Shown one piece after another: positions 25,560-35,228 of a DNA stretch of 64,000 bases (positions are counted from its first letter, which is position 1; every line of letters starts with the position of its first letter). This DNA comes from Oceanobacillus jordanicus (GTDB taxonomy: Bacteria > Bacillota > Bacilli > Bacillales > Amphibacillaceae), in NCBI RefSeq assembly GCF_022095695.1, contig NZ_JAIFZM010000013.1:36022-100021 (forward strand). Direction: 5' to 3'. The translations under genes and the position numbers were made by a program. Under the pieces are notes generated by a model. That model made no database searches. It saw only the letters and a list, made by a program, of their open reading frames with translations, and had not been told where the DNA came from.

Positions 25560-25904
25560 TTAAAGAAAAGATATGTCTAAAATTTCATTGAAATTAATCC
25601 ACTCGTCTCTGTCTTTGCATTTTATTAGTACTTTATCCCGTTCAGGTGATATTTTCTTTACTTTCCCAACAATATAGGTGTCCTCGTATAGATTGAAGAT
25701 CTGCATCTTAACATCTTTATTTCGTTTCATAGCCTCCCCAATACTGTGAGAAAATAATTCAATTTGTTGTTCATCAAGAATAGGTTTTGTTGTTTTGTGT
25801 AGCTCTTTTTGGTGTTGTTGAAGCACTTCTTTATGTTCAGGTAACACCATCCGGCTTGACTCCCATAATAAATTAGAACCTGGGGTAAGTTTGTTAAGTT
25901 TCAC
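25560..25904 (-). CDS. yolD: YolD-like protein
   Basis: 114 residues of the YolD-like family, usually encoded just downstream of UvrX-type polymerases in Bacillus chromosomes and phages. Recognisable parts are LLWESSRMVLPEHKE near residue 14 and the C-terminal VGKVKKISPERDKVLIKCKD, WINFNEILDI. The role is not settled; it is thought to act with the polymerase in SOS mutagenesis. It begins 23 nt after the element uvrX stop and shares its LexA-controlled promoter. The gene ends at the shared terminator with the tnp operon. Confidence 0.85.
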   Translation of the reverse strand: MKLNKLTPGSNLLWESSRMVLPEHKEVLQQHQKELHKTTKPILDEQQIELFSHSIGEAMKRNKDVKMQIFNLYEDTYIVGKVKKISPERDKVLIKCKDRDEWINFNEILDISFL

Positions 25905-25927
25905 TTTAGCTTCCTCCTATATTAAGG

Positions 25928-27157
25928 TTATTTATAGTGACCACCAATTTTTTCAGCTCGGGCAAAAGCTTGACCTGATTTAGTTAGTGAAGACGCACGG
26001 ACAATAGCTGTTTGACCATATTTAGAACGGATTACATCCATTGCTTGGTTTAATTCTTCTTTTCTCATGGAAAAGTCAAAAAGACTTAACTGAAATGAAT
26101 CTGCTGATTGCAATTGAGATAATGTAATACCTGCACTTCTTATCGGTAATCTATCCCAATGTGTACAAAATAATTTAAAAGCAGCTTTAAAAATGTCCAT
26201 CCCAAAATTAGTAGGTGTTGTTAATTTCACTTGCCGATGGAAGCCAGTAGGGTTCTCAAAATCAGCTCCCCTTACTCCCACCGATACAGTATTACCCCGA
26301 TAGTTTTTCGCTCGAACTCGTTGGGCAACTTCTTCACTTAGCTCCAACAGTATTACTTTAATTTCTTCGAGTGTTCCATAGTCCCTCGGTAAGGTTGTTT
26401 GATGACCAATGGCCTTTTGGTTTACATGGGTATTTACTGTTACAGGTGAGTAGTCAATGCCGTTCGCAATTTGCCATAAAACCTCTCCATTAATCCCCCA
26501 TCTCTTTTTAAGGATATGAACAGGAAATTGTGCTAACTGACCAATTCTCTGAATACCCATTCGCCCTAAATGATGTTCCATTCGACTCCCGACACCAAAC
26601 ATTTTTCCAATGGGGAGTGGCCACATTTGTTCTTTCATATTTGCAGAATCTAATTGGAAAATACCCTCTTTATTTTTCTTTGCAAAAGCATCACAAGCAA
26701 TTTTTGCCAGCACCTTGTTTGGACCAATACCGATTCGGCTATATACACCAGTACCCTCCTGGATTGCGATTTGAAGTCTTTGAGCAATCTCTAAGGGATC
26801 CCCAAATAACCGTTGACTACCTGTAACGTCTAGGAATTGCTCGTCTATAGAAAAGGCTTCAACCAGGTCGGTAAACTGCTCTAATATCTGTGTAATTTGG
26901 TATGAAACCTCAATATATCGTTGCATACGGGGCCTTACAATAATTGCTTCTGAGCACTTTATTTTAGCCTGCCACAATGGTTCGGCAGTTTTTACTCCAG
27001 CCTCCTTTGCCAATGGACATGCAGCTAAAATAATGCCACTTCTTCTTTCTGGGTCTCCAGATACAATTAAAGGCTTACCTTGAAACTTTGGGTTATCTGC
27101 TTTCTCAACAGAAGCATAGAACGTTTGCATATCTACTAAAAAAATAACTTTTTTCAT
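25928..27157 (-). CDS. element-borne UvrX-type Y-family DNA polymerase
   Basis: A 409-residue translesion polymerase homologous to the gene that the element interrupts. Motif I is FLVDMQTFYASVEKA (Asp 9), and the second metal-binding pair is in AFSIDEQFLDVTG near residue 105. Helix-hairpin-helix and little-finger regions follow, so the protein is full length and looks functional. GATATG also encodes the Asp-Met of its motif I. Its promoter carries a LexA-type box, and yolD follows. It may supply SOS polymerase activity while the host uvrX is split, or is simply mutagenic cargo as on other mobile elements. It differs clearly from the host protein, so it is not a recent duplicate. Confidence 0.92.
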   Translation of the reverse strand: MKKVIFLVDMQTFYASVEKADNPKFQGKPLIVSGDPERRSGIILAACPLAKEAGVKTAEPLWQAKIKCSEAIIVRPRMQRYIEVSYQITQILEQFTDLVEAFSIDEQFLDVTGSQRLFGDPLEIAQRLQIAIQEGTGVYSRIGIGPNKVLAKIACDAFAKKNKEGIFQLDSANMKEQMWPLPIGKMFGVGSRMEHHLGRMGIQRIGQLAQFPVHILKKRWGINGEVLWQIANGIDYSPVTVNTHVNQKAIGHQTTLPRDYGTLEEIKVILLELSEEVAQRVRAKNYRGNTVSVGVRGADFENPTGFHRQVKLTTPTNFGMDIFKAAFKLFCTHWDRLPIRSAGITLSQLQSADSFQLSLFDFSMRKEELNQAMDVIRSKYGQTAIVRASSLTKSGQAFARAEKIGGHYK

Positions 27158-27198
27158 AAGAAACCTCCAAATTAAAGGGAACGAGTGTTTGCATTTAT

Positions 27199-27228
27199 AT
27201 TATATGCGAATATATGTTCTTTATTCAA
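27199..27228 (-). promoter_or_regulatory. LexA-type promoter of element uvrX-yolD
   Basis: On the minus strand TTGAAT (27223-27228) and TATAAT (27199-27204) are spaced by 18 bp. The box AGAACATATATTCG (27207-27220) fills the spacer and differs from the LexA consensus at two positions. SOS control is inferred. Confidence 0.7.
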
Positions 27229-27352
27229 TAAATAATAATAAAATTTAAATGGAAATTTTAGTAATTATTGTAACTAGAGCCGAAATAAGAGTTCTCCCAA
27301 CAAAATTCAAAAAACACACGCTAGGGAGAACATCAGTAAATTACAAATTTAC

Positions 27353-27555
27353 AATTGTAAGGTAACACTTTGATGGAGAATTTCTTTGGCGTTTCAAGCA
27401 AGAAGCGTATTACGGGGAAATTAGTAAGCTATAAGGACTTAAGTAGGTGGATTGAAGAATATATCTACTGGTACCTACCATGAACGATCAGAAAAAAATT
27501 GGCTGGATTGAGCTCAGTGGAATACCGAACTCATACCAGCCAACCAGGTGCATAG
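27353..27555 (+). pseudogene. IS3-family (IS150-type) transposase remnant
   Basis: A decayed 3' end of an orfB transposase. Across frames it reads MENFFG, KQEAYYGEISKL, YKDLSRWIEEYIYWY, then NHERSEKKLAGLSSVEYRTH and a stop. At least two frameshifts are needed: a lost base pair in the KLYKD codons, and a break before NHERS. Upstream, GTTCTCCC...GGGAGAAC (27291-27331) could be remaining IS sequence. It shows that the cargo was assembled by earlier insertions. The gap 27158-27564 holds this remnant and the LexA promoter. Confidence 0.8.
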
Positions 27556-27564
27556 AGTGAACTT

Positions 27565-30500
27565 TTATCTCATATACGTAAACACCCTAAGTCTTTTCTC
27601 TTCTGGTTTAAACTGTGAGATATAGTTATTTCTATCCAACTCACTTAGTAGTGCTTTATTCAGATCGTTATTGAGAATGGTTGGTCTTTTTCCACCTTCC
27701 GTGATGTCAGCATAAGGGGGGCCGAGCGCTTTTAATAACTCTGTGATTTTATCCTGTTCCAAGGTTTTCACCTGGCTTGTTAAAAGCCTTATCTTGCATT
27801 TCTTTGTAATATCGAAGGCGAACAGAGCGTCTGTTAATGCTGCGCCAGCCTCCATACCCTGATAAACGATAAACTCGGCTACTTCTACCGCAAAATCGAG
27901 CGCCTCGTCTGATTCTGATAAGATCACAGGATCGATTTGTTTCACCAGATTCTTTTTGTAGGTGTCGAGAACATCAGAGTGGAATAACGCATCGATTTCC
28001 TCTAGATTAAGGGCATAATCGTCCTGATGATTGACAAACCTCTCTATATTTTCCTCGATTAAAAACAAATGTAATTCGGGGTGATTCGCTTTAATATCCT
28101 CATAGTTTTCCACTGTTAAAGATAATACCTTATTTTTAATCATGATTCTTACGCGAGCTTCAGGTAAACCATTTGTTGTATAGAAATTCCATTTTGTGAT
28201 ACTGGCTGCTAACTTTTCAAACGAAGCATTTTTAATCTCCTCGGATTTCATGATCTCTTCTGAAAGCATATGGCGGTCCTCTTTCTCCATCGCATCCTCA
28301 TCTGCTAAACGGTACTTAGCAAGTTCGCTGGCGTGGTAGGGATCATTTAGGTAGTCAACCATTGTCTCGTCAAAGGTTTGTCTCACTTTGAAATAATGAA
28401 AAACATTGTGCCAGCTGGTAGTAAGTTTATCTTTTTCTAGTAGAACCTTCCACAATTCCTGATCGACCTCGGTAATATCTTGAATCTGCAAGGCTTGCTG
28501 GTCAATAATGCGCTCCTTTAAGCTCTTATATAGATCGTTTCTATTTAATAATTCTATGATTTCATCTTCTGTCTCCTGGCTGATTTCTTGACCCAACAAA
28601 ACCTCACTGACAAACACATTTATATTTTGGTCAATGTAAGCAAGGACATTTTCTACATTTGCATCCACTATAGCAGAATAAGTTAAGTTGCTAACTTTTC
28701 CCTGTAAAATATCAGACAGTGTTTGCTTATTAATTTGATAAAGATTTTTCTCTACAACATAATTAAACAATTCCTCCTTCGGTCTGAGGTGCGCTGTATT
28801 TGTAAATTTGACCAGGATCCTGGAGAGAATGGCTTGTTCTTTTACGGATGGTAAATCCTCTGCCACCTTGAGATAATCCTCAAGATCTGCAAGATAGGCT
28901 GACAGTTTGTCCTCCTTATTGAGTTCCTCAATATCGGCGACATCAGCGAAAAGCAGAATATCCGCTAAAAAGACTTGAATCTCCTCATCTGATAGGTTAG
29001 ATGCTTCCTCGATATACACCCATATATTATCCCAGTTACGACAAAGCGCTTTTATAAACGATTGTTTATGTACTGTTCTTTCCTTAAATCCAGTAATGAA
29101 TTGAAAGGAAGTGTCCTTTTCGTTCGTCAATTGGTCCAGGATCACCTTGAAAAGTTCCTGATACTGGTTTTTTTCTAGAATAAAATCCACTAAATCAAAA
29201 TTGAGTATTTCTGACTGTTTAAATTCACTAATTCTTAGGCGCGAAATAATTTTTTCGACATGTTGTAAGGAATACGAGAAGTCACGAGCCTTATAATTTT
29301 TAACGCTAAGAATAAAGTCCATATCCCTTTTGGTCAAACTACCCGGGTAGAAATATGAAATATAATGATGGTAAGTATCATCGATATATCCATGCCGCAA
29401 GAGATAAACGAGCAGATCCTTCTTCAACAGCTCTGCTGGGAATACTTCCGTGTCGCTTTTAGCAATCAGTTCTTTTAAGGATAAATCATAAACTTCCGTT
29501 TTCTCACGTTTTAATTGCGAGATTTGCTGCTTAAGGGCCTCCAGTTTGTCTTCCTTTTTTAATTCAATACTTGTTTCTCTTTCAAAGTAATTGTCTTTCG
29601 AACCAAACACTGTTGCGATTTCATCAATAGTGCCAGTTTTATTGCCATTTCCGATGTTATAACTGACGTGTTGCGCATTCTTTAATTGTTCAAAAAAACT
29701 CGCCGTAATGGTTGCGTTGTTCCCAAAGTTAGTAGAGTTAATTCGAATATACTGATTATAACTACCTGTTCTAGCATTCAAGCCTAGTAAATAGATCTGC
29801 TGCAATTCCTCGATAGAAATCAGCTGTTCTTCCTTTGTCGCTTCAATTTTCTCCTCCATCTGTTTTATTCTGTCATCAAGCACCGTCAATTGTTGCTCAA
29901 TGATCGTATCCTTCTGCTTCATCATTTGATAAACAAGCCCCCGACTATATTGGAGTTGGGAAAAATCAGCCGGATACAGATTTTTATAAATGATCAACCC
30001 GAGCAGCTTGTTCGTATCAAGTTCAAGGTCTCCCCCAAGTTTTTTCTTATAAATATCGAACTCCGTATAAATATTTTTTAGAATCCGCATATCATCTACA
30101 TAGAGGCTAACATCCTGGAGGAAATTCGGATCTATATCGTCAATATATGGAGACTCTATTAATCTGTCATGTAACACCTCCACGGAATTGGAAGCATGTA
30201 GAATTGGAATTACAGGGATGATGAAATCAAAAAACTTTGTCCGGTTGCGGCTATGTTCAACTGTATCTATCTGGCCAAAGATATCATCCTTAATTGCATA
30301 AATAAAAACTACGCGCCTTTTTACAAGCTCGGAATTATTAATAAGTGCATTGAGCTCCCTTAACCGTTCAAAAATGTCAAGACTATCAAACCGATCTAGG
30401 TCCTCAAATAGCACAACATCATATTTAGTTGCTTGAAAGAAATAAAGGATTTCATCAATGAACCTATCAAAAATCGAATTGTCAAAATTGGTTTTATCCA

Positions 30501-31215
30501 TCTCTAGTGAAGCATTCGCAATTGTTACCTTATTAAAATTGAAGTTGCCACGCAAAAATCGGTACATTTGTTTTAACAGGAAAAAACCATAGACACTAAT
30601 GAAAAAGAGCAATAGAATAGATCCCATCAATGACAACGTTTCCTCACTCTGATTGAGGACAGTATTTTCATAGAGTGTCCCAAATAGATTTGGGACAAAA
30701 AAATAGATAGCCCCTGCAATAAAAGCGAGAAATAAGAAGAGCTGCTGAATCGTTTGTCTACTCTTCATATGTTTAATCTTTCTGAACCTAGAGAATGGGA
30801 TAGTCCTATCCCGGACTCTATATATCATTTGCTGAAGGATACTCTTTTCTAACGCTCGTTCATCCTCCAGGCCGCCCCCTACTTCGTTATTGCCAGATGG
30901 TATGTTGATTTTACTCCCAAAGGTTGCAAGAGAAATGTTCAAAAAGTGATAGGTCTGCTTGTGATTTTTCTCAAAGGTTTTCAAAATACTACTTTTTCCC
31001 GAGCCATACGGACCGGTAATCGCAATGTTTTGTACCTTCTCATTTTCTAAGCCAGACCGAATGGCCCTAGCATAAATGCCATCCTTATCAATATCATCAT
31101 TTGGCGTCAAATCATCATATAAGGGTGTAACAGGAGGGTCTTTTAATTTGCCGATAATCTTCTCCAACGAACAAACCACCCACCTCTTCCACCTACCTTT
31201 CCACGAACCCAACAT
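27565..31215 (-). CDS. yobI: YobI-type P-loop NTPase, membrane-anchored
   Basis: A 1216-residue protein of the YobI class. Walker A is GPYGSGKSS at residues 68-76, and two transmembrane helices lie at about 159-178 and 196-215. Walker B is DVVLFEDLDR at 265-274, giving a KAP-like arrangement with membrane helices inserted in the NTPase. A very long helical C-terminal region follows. B. subtilis YobI has about the same size. The biochemical role is unknown; large KAP/STAND-like NTPases on mobile islands are often abortive-infection sensors, and that is the inference here. AAGGAGG precedes ATG 31215. It is a single-gene unit with a small gap to the IS remnant. Confidence 0.85.
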   Translation of the reverse strand: MLGSWKGRWKRWVVCSLEKIIGKLKDPPVTPLYDDLTPNDDIDKDGIYARAIRSGLENEKVQNIAITGPYGSGKSSILKTFEKNHKQTYHFLNISLATFGSKINIPSGNNEVGGGLEDERALEKSILQQMIYRVRDRTIPFSRFRKIKHMKSRQTIQQLFLFLAFIAGAIYFFVPNLFGTLYENTVLNQSEETLSLMGSILLLFFISVYGFFLLKQMYRFLRGNFNFNKVTIANASLEMDKTNFDNSIFDRFIDEILYFFQATKYDVVLFEDLDRFDSLDIFERLRELNALINNSELVKRRVVFIYAIKDDIFGQIDTVEHSRNRTKFFDFIIPVIPILHASNSVEVLHDRLIESPYIDDIDPNFLQDVSLYVDDMRILKNIYTEFDIYKKKLGGDLELDTNKLLGLIIYKNLYPADFSQLQYSRGLVYQMMKQKDTIIEQQLTVLDDRIKQMEEKIEATKEEQLISIEELQQIYLLGLNARTGSYNQYIRINSTNFGNNATITASFFEQLKNAQHVSYNIGNGNKTGTIDEIATVFGSKDNYFERETSIELKKEDKLEALKQQISQLKREKTEVYDLSLKELIAKSDTEVFPAELLKKDLLVYLLRHGYIDDTYHHYISYFYPGSLTKRDMDFILSVKNYKARDFSYSLQHVEKIISRLRISEFKQSEILNFDLVDFILEKNQYQELFKVILDQLTNEKDTSFQFITGFKERTVHKQSFIKALCRNWDNIWVYIEEASNLSDEEIQVFLADILLFADVADIEELNKEDKLSAYLADLEDYLKVAEDLPSVKEQAILSRILVKFTNTAHLRPKEELFNYVVEKNLYQINKQTLSDILQGKVSNLTYSAIVDANVENVLAYIDQNINVFVSEVLLGQEISQETEDEIIELLNRNDLYKSLKERIIDQQALQIQDITEVDQELWKVLLEKDKLTTSWHNVFHYFKVRQTFDETMVDYLNDPYHASELAKYRLADEDAMEKEDRHMLSEEIMKSEEIKNASFEKLAASITKWNFYTTNGLPEARVRIMIKNKVLSLTVENYEDIKANHPELHLFLIEENIERFVNHQDDYALNLEEIDALFHSDVLDTYKKNLVKQIDPVILSESDEALDFAVEVAEFIVYQGMEAGAALTDALFAFDITKKCKIRLLTSQVKTLEQDKITELLKALGPPYADITEGGKRPTILNNDLNKALLSELDRNNYISQFKPEEKRLRVFTYMR

Positions 31216-31635
31216 AGAAGCCTCCTTCGTTCTATAAGAATATGTCTATTATACCATTTTGTAGGGGAGGCTGTTGCTGGGAGTGCGGAATTCGTATCTC
31301 CATAGACTGGCTCCAGTGCTCAATATCCAGTTTTTCGGCCAGTAATTGATTCGAAATTTGTACTGTCATTAACCGAGTGGAAAAATCTCTTGCACAGTGG
31401 GTTCGAATAAGAAAGACGAACACCCAAAAAGTGATCGTGTTCTAGATGTTTAAATTATTTCCAGTATTCTTGTACTGTGATAAAAAATTCCATTTAGAAT
31501 TATAACTTTTGTTGAACTAAAGCACTCGTTAGTTCAACAATAGTAAGTAAGGATTTAAGCAAAAGTGAATCTTAATGCGAGCTTCTAACGTATTAACATG
31601 TATTGAAGTAATTAATGCAGTTTAGGAGAATGCTT

Positions 31636-32226
31636 ATGGAACATATAGAATTTATAGAGTATATAGAAGTTGTTAAAGATATACTGCCGACTTTTGTTAC
31701 TAGTCTTACCGTAGGTATAATTGGTGCATATTTAGGTAGTATATTTACTAAAAAATGGACAGTTCAAACGCAAAAAAAATTTTATCTAAATGAATTGAAA
31801 ATAAACAAGCTGCAAGAAATTTCTCTTGATACTTCTCATTTAAATAGAGAAATTGCTAGTATATTAGGTAGGATGGTATCTTTAGAAAAAGGGGAAATAA
31901 CACCAGTTGAATTTAAAATAAAACAAGATCAGCACCAAGAGAACCATGGTAGAATTTACAGGAGAATCTTAGTAAATTTGGTCTTTATTGAAGGAAAATA
32001 CTCGGATAAAATAAAAGAAATTCATGAGACTGATTTTCTTGATATTGGTAACATGGTTTATGATAGATACCATGAAGAGAAGGAAGGTAGAAGATATTTC
32101 CCAAAAGAGGTTACTACTTTTAAAAATATAGAAGAAAGAATTATTAATTGCACTTTAAAATATTCATCTATTATAGATGATTTAAATTTAAAAATAAAAA
32201 ATGAACTAGAGGACCTCAAAAAATAA
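31636..32226 (+). CDS. hypothetical membrane-anchored protein
   Basis: About 196 residues. A single N-terminal membrane segment (LPTFVTSLTVGIIGAYLGSI, about residues 15-35) is followed by a charged helical cytoplasmic region with no recognisable motif. The arrangement resembles small anchor or effector subunits of defence loci, but nothing proves that. ATG 31636 is chosen because AGGAG lies 9 nt upstream; the frame opens at 31615. The 420-bp gap before it (31216-31635) shows no supported feature. Confidence 0.55.
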   Translation: MEHIEFIEYIEVVKDILPTFVTSLTVGIIGAYLGSIFTKKWTVQTQKKFYLNELKINKLQEISLDTSHLNREIASILGRMVSLEKGEITPVEFKIKQDQHQENHGRIYRRILVNLVFIEGKYSDKIKEIHETDFLDIGNMVYDRYHEEKEGRRYFPKEVTTFKNIEERIINCTLKYSSIIDDLNLKIKNELEDLKK

Positions 32227-32312
32227 ACTGTCCTGCCCTTCTATTTATGATATAGGGATTTTTAGTTTCACCAAAGAAGGTGCTTATCTTTCTTTATGAT
32301 AAGCACCCATTG

Positions 32313-32338
32313 GTGCAATACTTCTTGCACTCTTTTTG
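32313..32338 (+). terminator. probable terminator
   Basis: GTGCAA / TTGCAC with a 6-nt loop is followed by TCTTTTTG. A second hairpin just before it (GGTGCTTATC / GATAAGCACC, 32279-32308) lacks a T run. The rest of the gap 32227-32843 shows no supported gene. Confidence 0.55.
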
Positions 32339-32843
32339 AAATATAATTCCTTAGATATATAAGTTTTTCTTTATTAAAGAGATCGGTAGTTTTCCTCCTA
32401 CATAACTTCCAATTCCTTTTCTAACCGTGCTTCCTAATTCTTTTGGCGAATTTTTTAATCGAATAACTCGCTAAGCTAATAGGAGAAATTAGGCTTTTTC
32501 TTTCTTATTGATTACGGCGATAAGAATGTATTATCTTTGCCATGTTCTTCACCAATAATTGCCGTAGAATTTAACATTTGATGTCAATGCGTACACCATA
32601 GATTAAATATAATTTAAAGATGAAAAGCTTAATCTTCTTATTTTTATCGAGGAATTTAGCTAATGAATAGTATGGTTGCACTACGAAGTAAAAGACTTTT
32701 TGTTAGTTGCTTCTCCTTAAAGATTTGCCCTGTGATTGAATATCTTATCATTCCTATTTTAAATAAGTATTCAAAAAAATCACATCAACGATAAATTTTC
32801 CGAGAAATAGCTTATAATTAATATTAACATTTACAGGAAATGA

Positions 32844-34766
32844 GTGAGTAATTTGGGACATCACATAAAAACACTAAGTGTTAATAGTAATTTACGAAAC
32901 GAATATAAATTAAATGTTCTTAATAACCTGTCGAAAGTCAATATTTTTGTAGGATCTAATAATTCAGGTAAAAGTAGATTCCTTAGAAGAATATTTGCAA
33001 TCGATGGAAGTCTTTCCTTTCTGCCTCCAGAAGAAATGGTAGACGTTGAGAAGTATTATAATAACCTAATCGAATTCACGGATGCAATAATAAGCCTTAT
33101 AACAAAAAGTTCTCTAGGGGGAATCGGTAATCTTAATTTAAACGAATTAATTAGTGAGATTGAAGATTCAAGACTTACCCCATTTTTAAAGGAAGATAGG
33201 GATTTATTTAAGGACTTTTATAGATTAGTTGATGAAATAAATGAACTGAATACGTCATCGATTGTGACTATAAATACAGCCACTGCAAGAGCAGCAGATA
33301 CACGTGATCAGTTAATGGATCAGTTAATAGCTAACTTAAAAGCATTACCTAATGTATACCAATCAAAAATTGTTGAAATACCCCCTTCCGGTAGAACAAG
33401 TTATAAAATAAATTTTAAACGTGTTTATATACCCACTTTACGTGGCCTTAGAGGATATTCAGATACAATCGATACCGGGAAAGATGTTTATAAAGAAAGA
33501 ACGAAAAACGATTATTTCAAAGAAGCTTCGAAAGCATTAGAAATACACACTGGGCTTAATCTCTATGATGAAATAACAGACATGTTATTAGGAACTGTCC
33601 AACAAAGATATAACATGCTGAAATTTCAAGAATTCTTGTCGGAAAGCTTCTTCGATAGACAACAAGTTACACTTACACCCGTTAGAGATTCCGATGTTAT
33701 AAAAGTGAAAATAGGGACAGAAAAAGAAAAAAACATATTTGAATTAGGGGATGGCATACAATCCCTAATCATCCTAACATTCCCGTTATTTAAGTTTTTA
33801 GAAGAAAACTTGCTATTATTTATCGAGGAACCTGAGTTGTATTTACATCCAGGTATGCAGAGGAAATTTATTGAGGTTATTATGGATGAGCAATTTTCAC
33901 ATCACCAATTTTTCTTCACAACCCATTCAAATCATTTTTTAGATATGACACTTGATATAGATATGATATCCGTATATAAATTCAACAAAGAATTAGGAGA
34001 ACATTCCGGAAGCCCTACTGAAGAACTAGATGCAGCTTTCTCTATAGAAAATGTTAGTAATGAGGACAAGAGCGTGTTACAAGAACTTGGAGTTAGAAAT
34101 TCAGCTGTTCTTCTATCTAACTGTACCATATGGGTTGAAGGTATTACAGACAGGTTCTATATAAGACAGTTTCTAAAAGTATTTCAAGAATACCACTCTT
34201 CTTTAAAACAATTTAAAGAGGATATACACTATTCATTCGTTGAATATAGTGGTGGCAATATAACTCATTGGTCATTCTTAGAAAATGAAACAGAAGCTGA
34301 TGCTAGACATGCTTCTATGAATGCTGAAAAAATCTGTAGCACTCTTTTTTTGATTTCAGACAAAGACGGTGATGATAAGCGCCCACGACAAGAAAAGTTA
34401 AAAGAAATTCTAGGAGAAAGGTATTATTGTTTGGAATGTAAAGAAATTGAGAATATACTTTCCGCAGATACAATTAGAAAGGTAATTGCTGAGTATGAAA
34501 AGAGTACACTAGAACACCTAGCCAAAAAAGACTTTACTCAAGAAGAATACAATAACATGTATTTAGGTACCTTTATAAATTCTCTTTTTGAAGAAGGGGC
34601 TAGGAAAAGAAGAGGTAGTTACGCTGCAGATTCAGGAACTATAGTAAATAAGTTGGATTTCTGCAAAAAAGCTATTGATCATATAACTACGTATGCTCAA
34701 TTAAGTGAAGAAGCCCAGAAATTAAGTCAAGTTCTATACAACTTTATAAAAGGACACAATGAGTAA
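32844..34766 (+). CDS. OLD-family ATPase/TOPRIM nuclease
   Basis: 640 residues: an AAA/ABC-type ATPase domain followed by a TOPRIM nuclease domain, the architecture of OLD (overcoming lysogenisation defect) nucleases. Walker A is VGSNNSGKS (37-44), and Walker B is LLLFIEEPELYLHPG with E328/E329. The TOPRIM acidic residue is in WVEGITDRFYI (E432), and its DxD is SDKDGDD (D506, D508). No UvrD-like helicase follows, so this is a stand-alone class 1-type OLD and not Gabija. It probably cuts nucleic acid on sensing invading DNA. The start is GTG 32844 or TTG 32853; AGGA lies just upstream. Confidence 0.87.
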   Translation: MSNLGHHIKTLSVNSNLRNEYKLNVLNNLSKVNIFVGSNNSGKSRFLRRIFAIDGSLSFLPPEEMVDVEKYYNNLIEFTDAIISLITKSSLGGIGNLNLNELISEIEDSRLTPFLKEDRDLFKDFYRLVDEINELNTSSIVTINTATARAADTRDQLMDQLIANLKALPNVYQSKIVEIPPSGRTSYKINFKRVYIPTLRGLRGYSDTIDTGKDVYKERTKNDYFKEASKALEIHTGLNLYDEITDMLLGTVQQRYNMLKFQEFLSESFFDRQQVTLTPVRDSDVIKVKIGTEKEKNIFELGDGIQSLIILTFPLFKFLEENLLLFIEEPELYLHPGMQRKFIEVIMDEQFSHHQFFFTTHSNHFLDMTLDIDMISVYKFNKELGEHSGSPTEELDAAFSIENVSNEDKSVLQELGVRNSAVLLSNCTIWVEGITDRFYIRQFLKVFQEYHSSLKQFKEDIHYSFVEYSGGNITHWSFLENETEADARHASMNAEKICSTLFLISDKDGDDKRPRQEKLKEILGERYYCLECKEIENILSADTIRKVIAEYEKSTLEHLAKKDFTQEEYNNMYLGTFINSLFEEGARKRRGSYAADSGTIVNKLDFCKKAIDHITTYAQLSEEAQKLSQVLYNFIKGHNE

Positions 34767-34779
34767 CAAGATTTATCCG

Positions 34780-34807
34780 AAAGCTCTCAATTAGAGAGCT
34801 TTTTTCT
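34780..34807 (+). terminator. terminator of the OLD nuclease gene
   Basis: AAAGCTCTC / GAGAGCTTT with a 5-nt loop and six T, 14 nt after the stop codon. From here to 35228 I see no gene; the sequence is AT-rich and featureless. Confidence 0.85.
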
Positions 34808-35228
34808 TTTGTCGAATATGGATAATAATGAACTTATTGAATCAGCTAAAAATATATTAATATACTTTGCCCAAACTTGGTTATTGTATGAATCTCCAAA
34901 CCCGAAAGATATCTCATGCCACATTCATATAAATGTTATCTGAATCAAGAAAGATCTCAGTTACTTATGATACAAGCCATCGTTTTAAATTGTTGATAAT
35001 AATGTACAATCCATTATTCAATAATCTGGTCCGATCGCAGAAATTAATTATAAAATCGCTTTACTATAACTACATTTTTATACCAGAGACGTTATATTGC
35101 ACAGTATAGTCTACTCGAAGTATAAAATTTCTATCACAGTTTCTATTGTGCTAATTAACTTAATAGCTTTCACCGTTGACGTGTTAGTTTATACCGAATC
35201 TAAAATTTCATGATGCTTGTTATGTATT

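Noticed and set aside
31232..31423. 63-aa minus-strand ORF upstream of the YobI gene
   Set aside because: No ribosome binding site, no recognisable family, and it overlaps the likely promoter region of the YobI-type gene.
32279..32308. GGTGCTTATC/GATAAGCACC hairpin as a terminator
   Set aside because: Strong stem but no T run on either strand; the hairpin after it at 32313-32338 fits better.
32844..34766. Gabija system
   Set aside because: The OLD-type GajA-like protein is present, but no UvrD-like GajB helicase follows.
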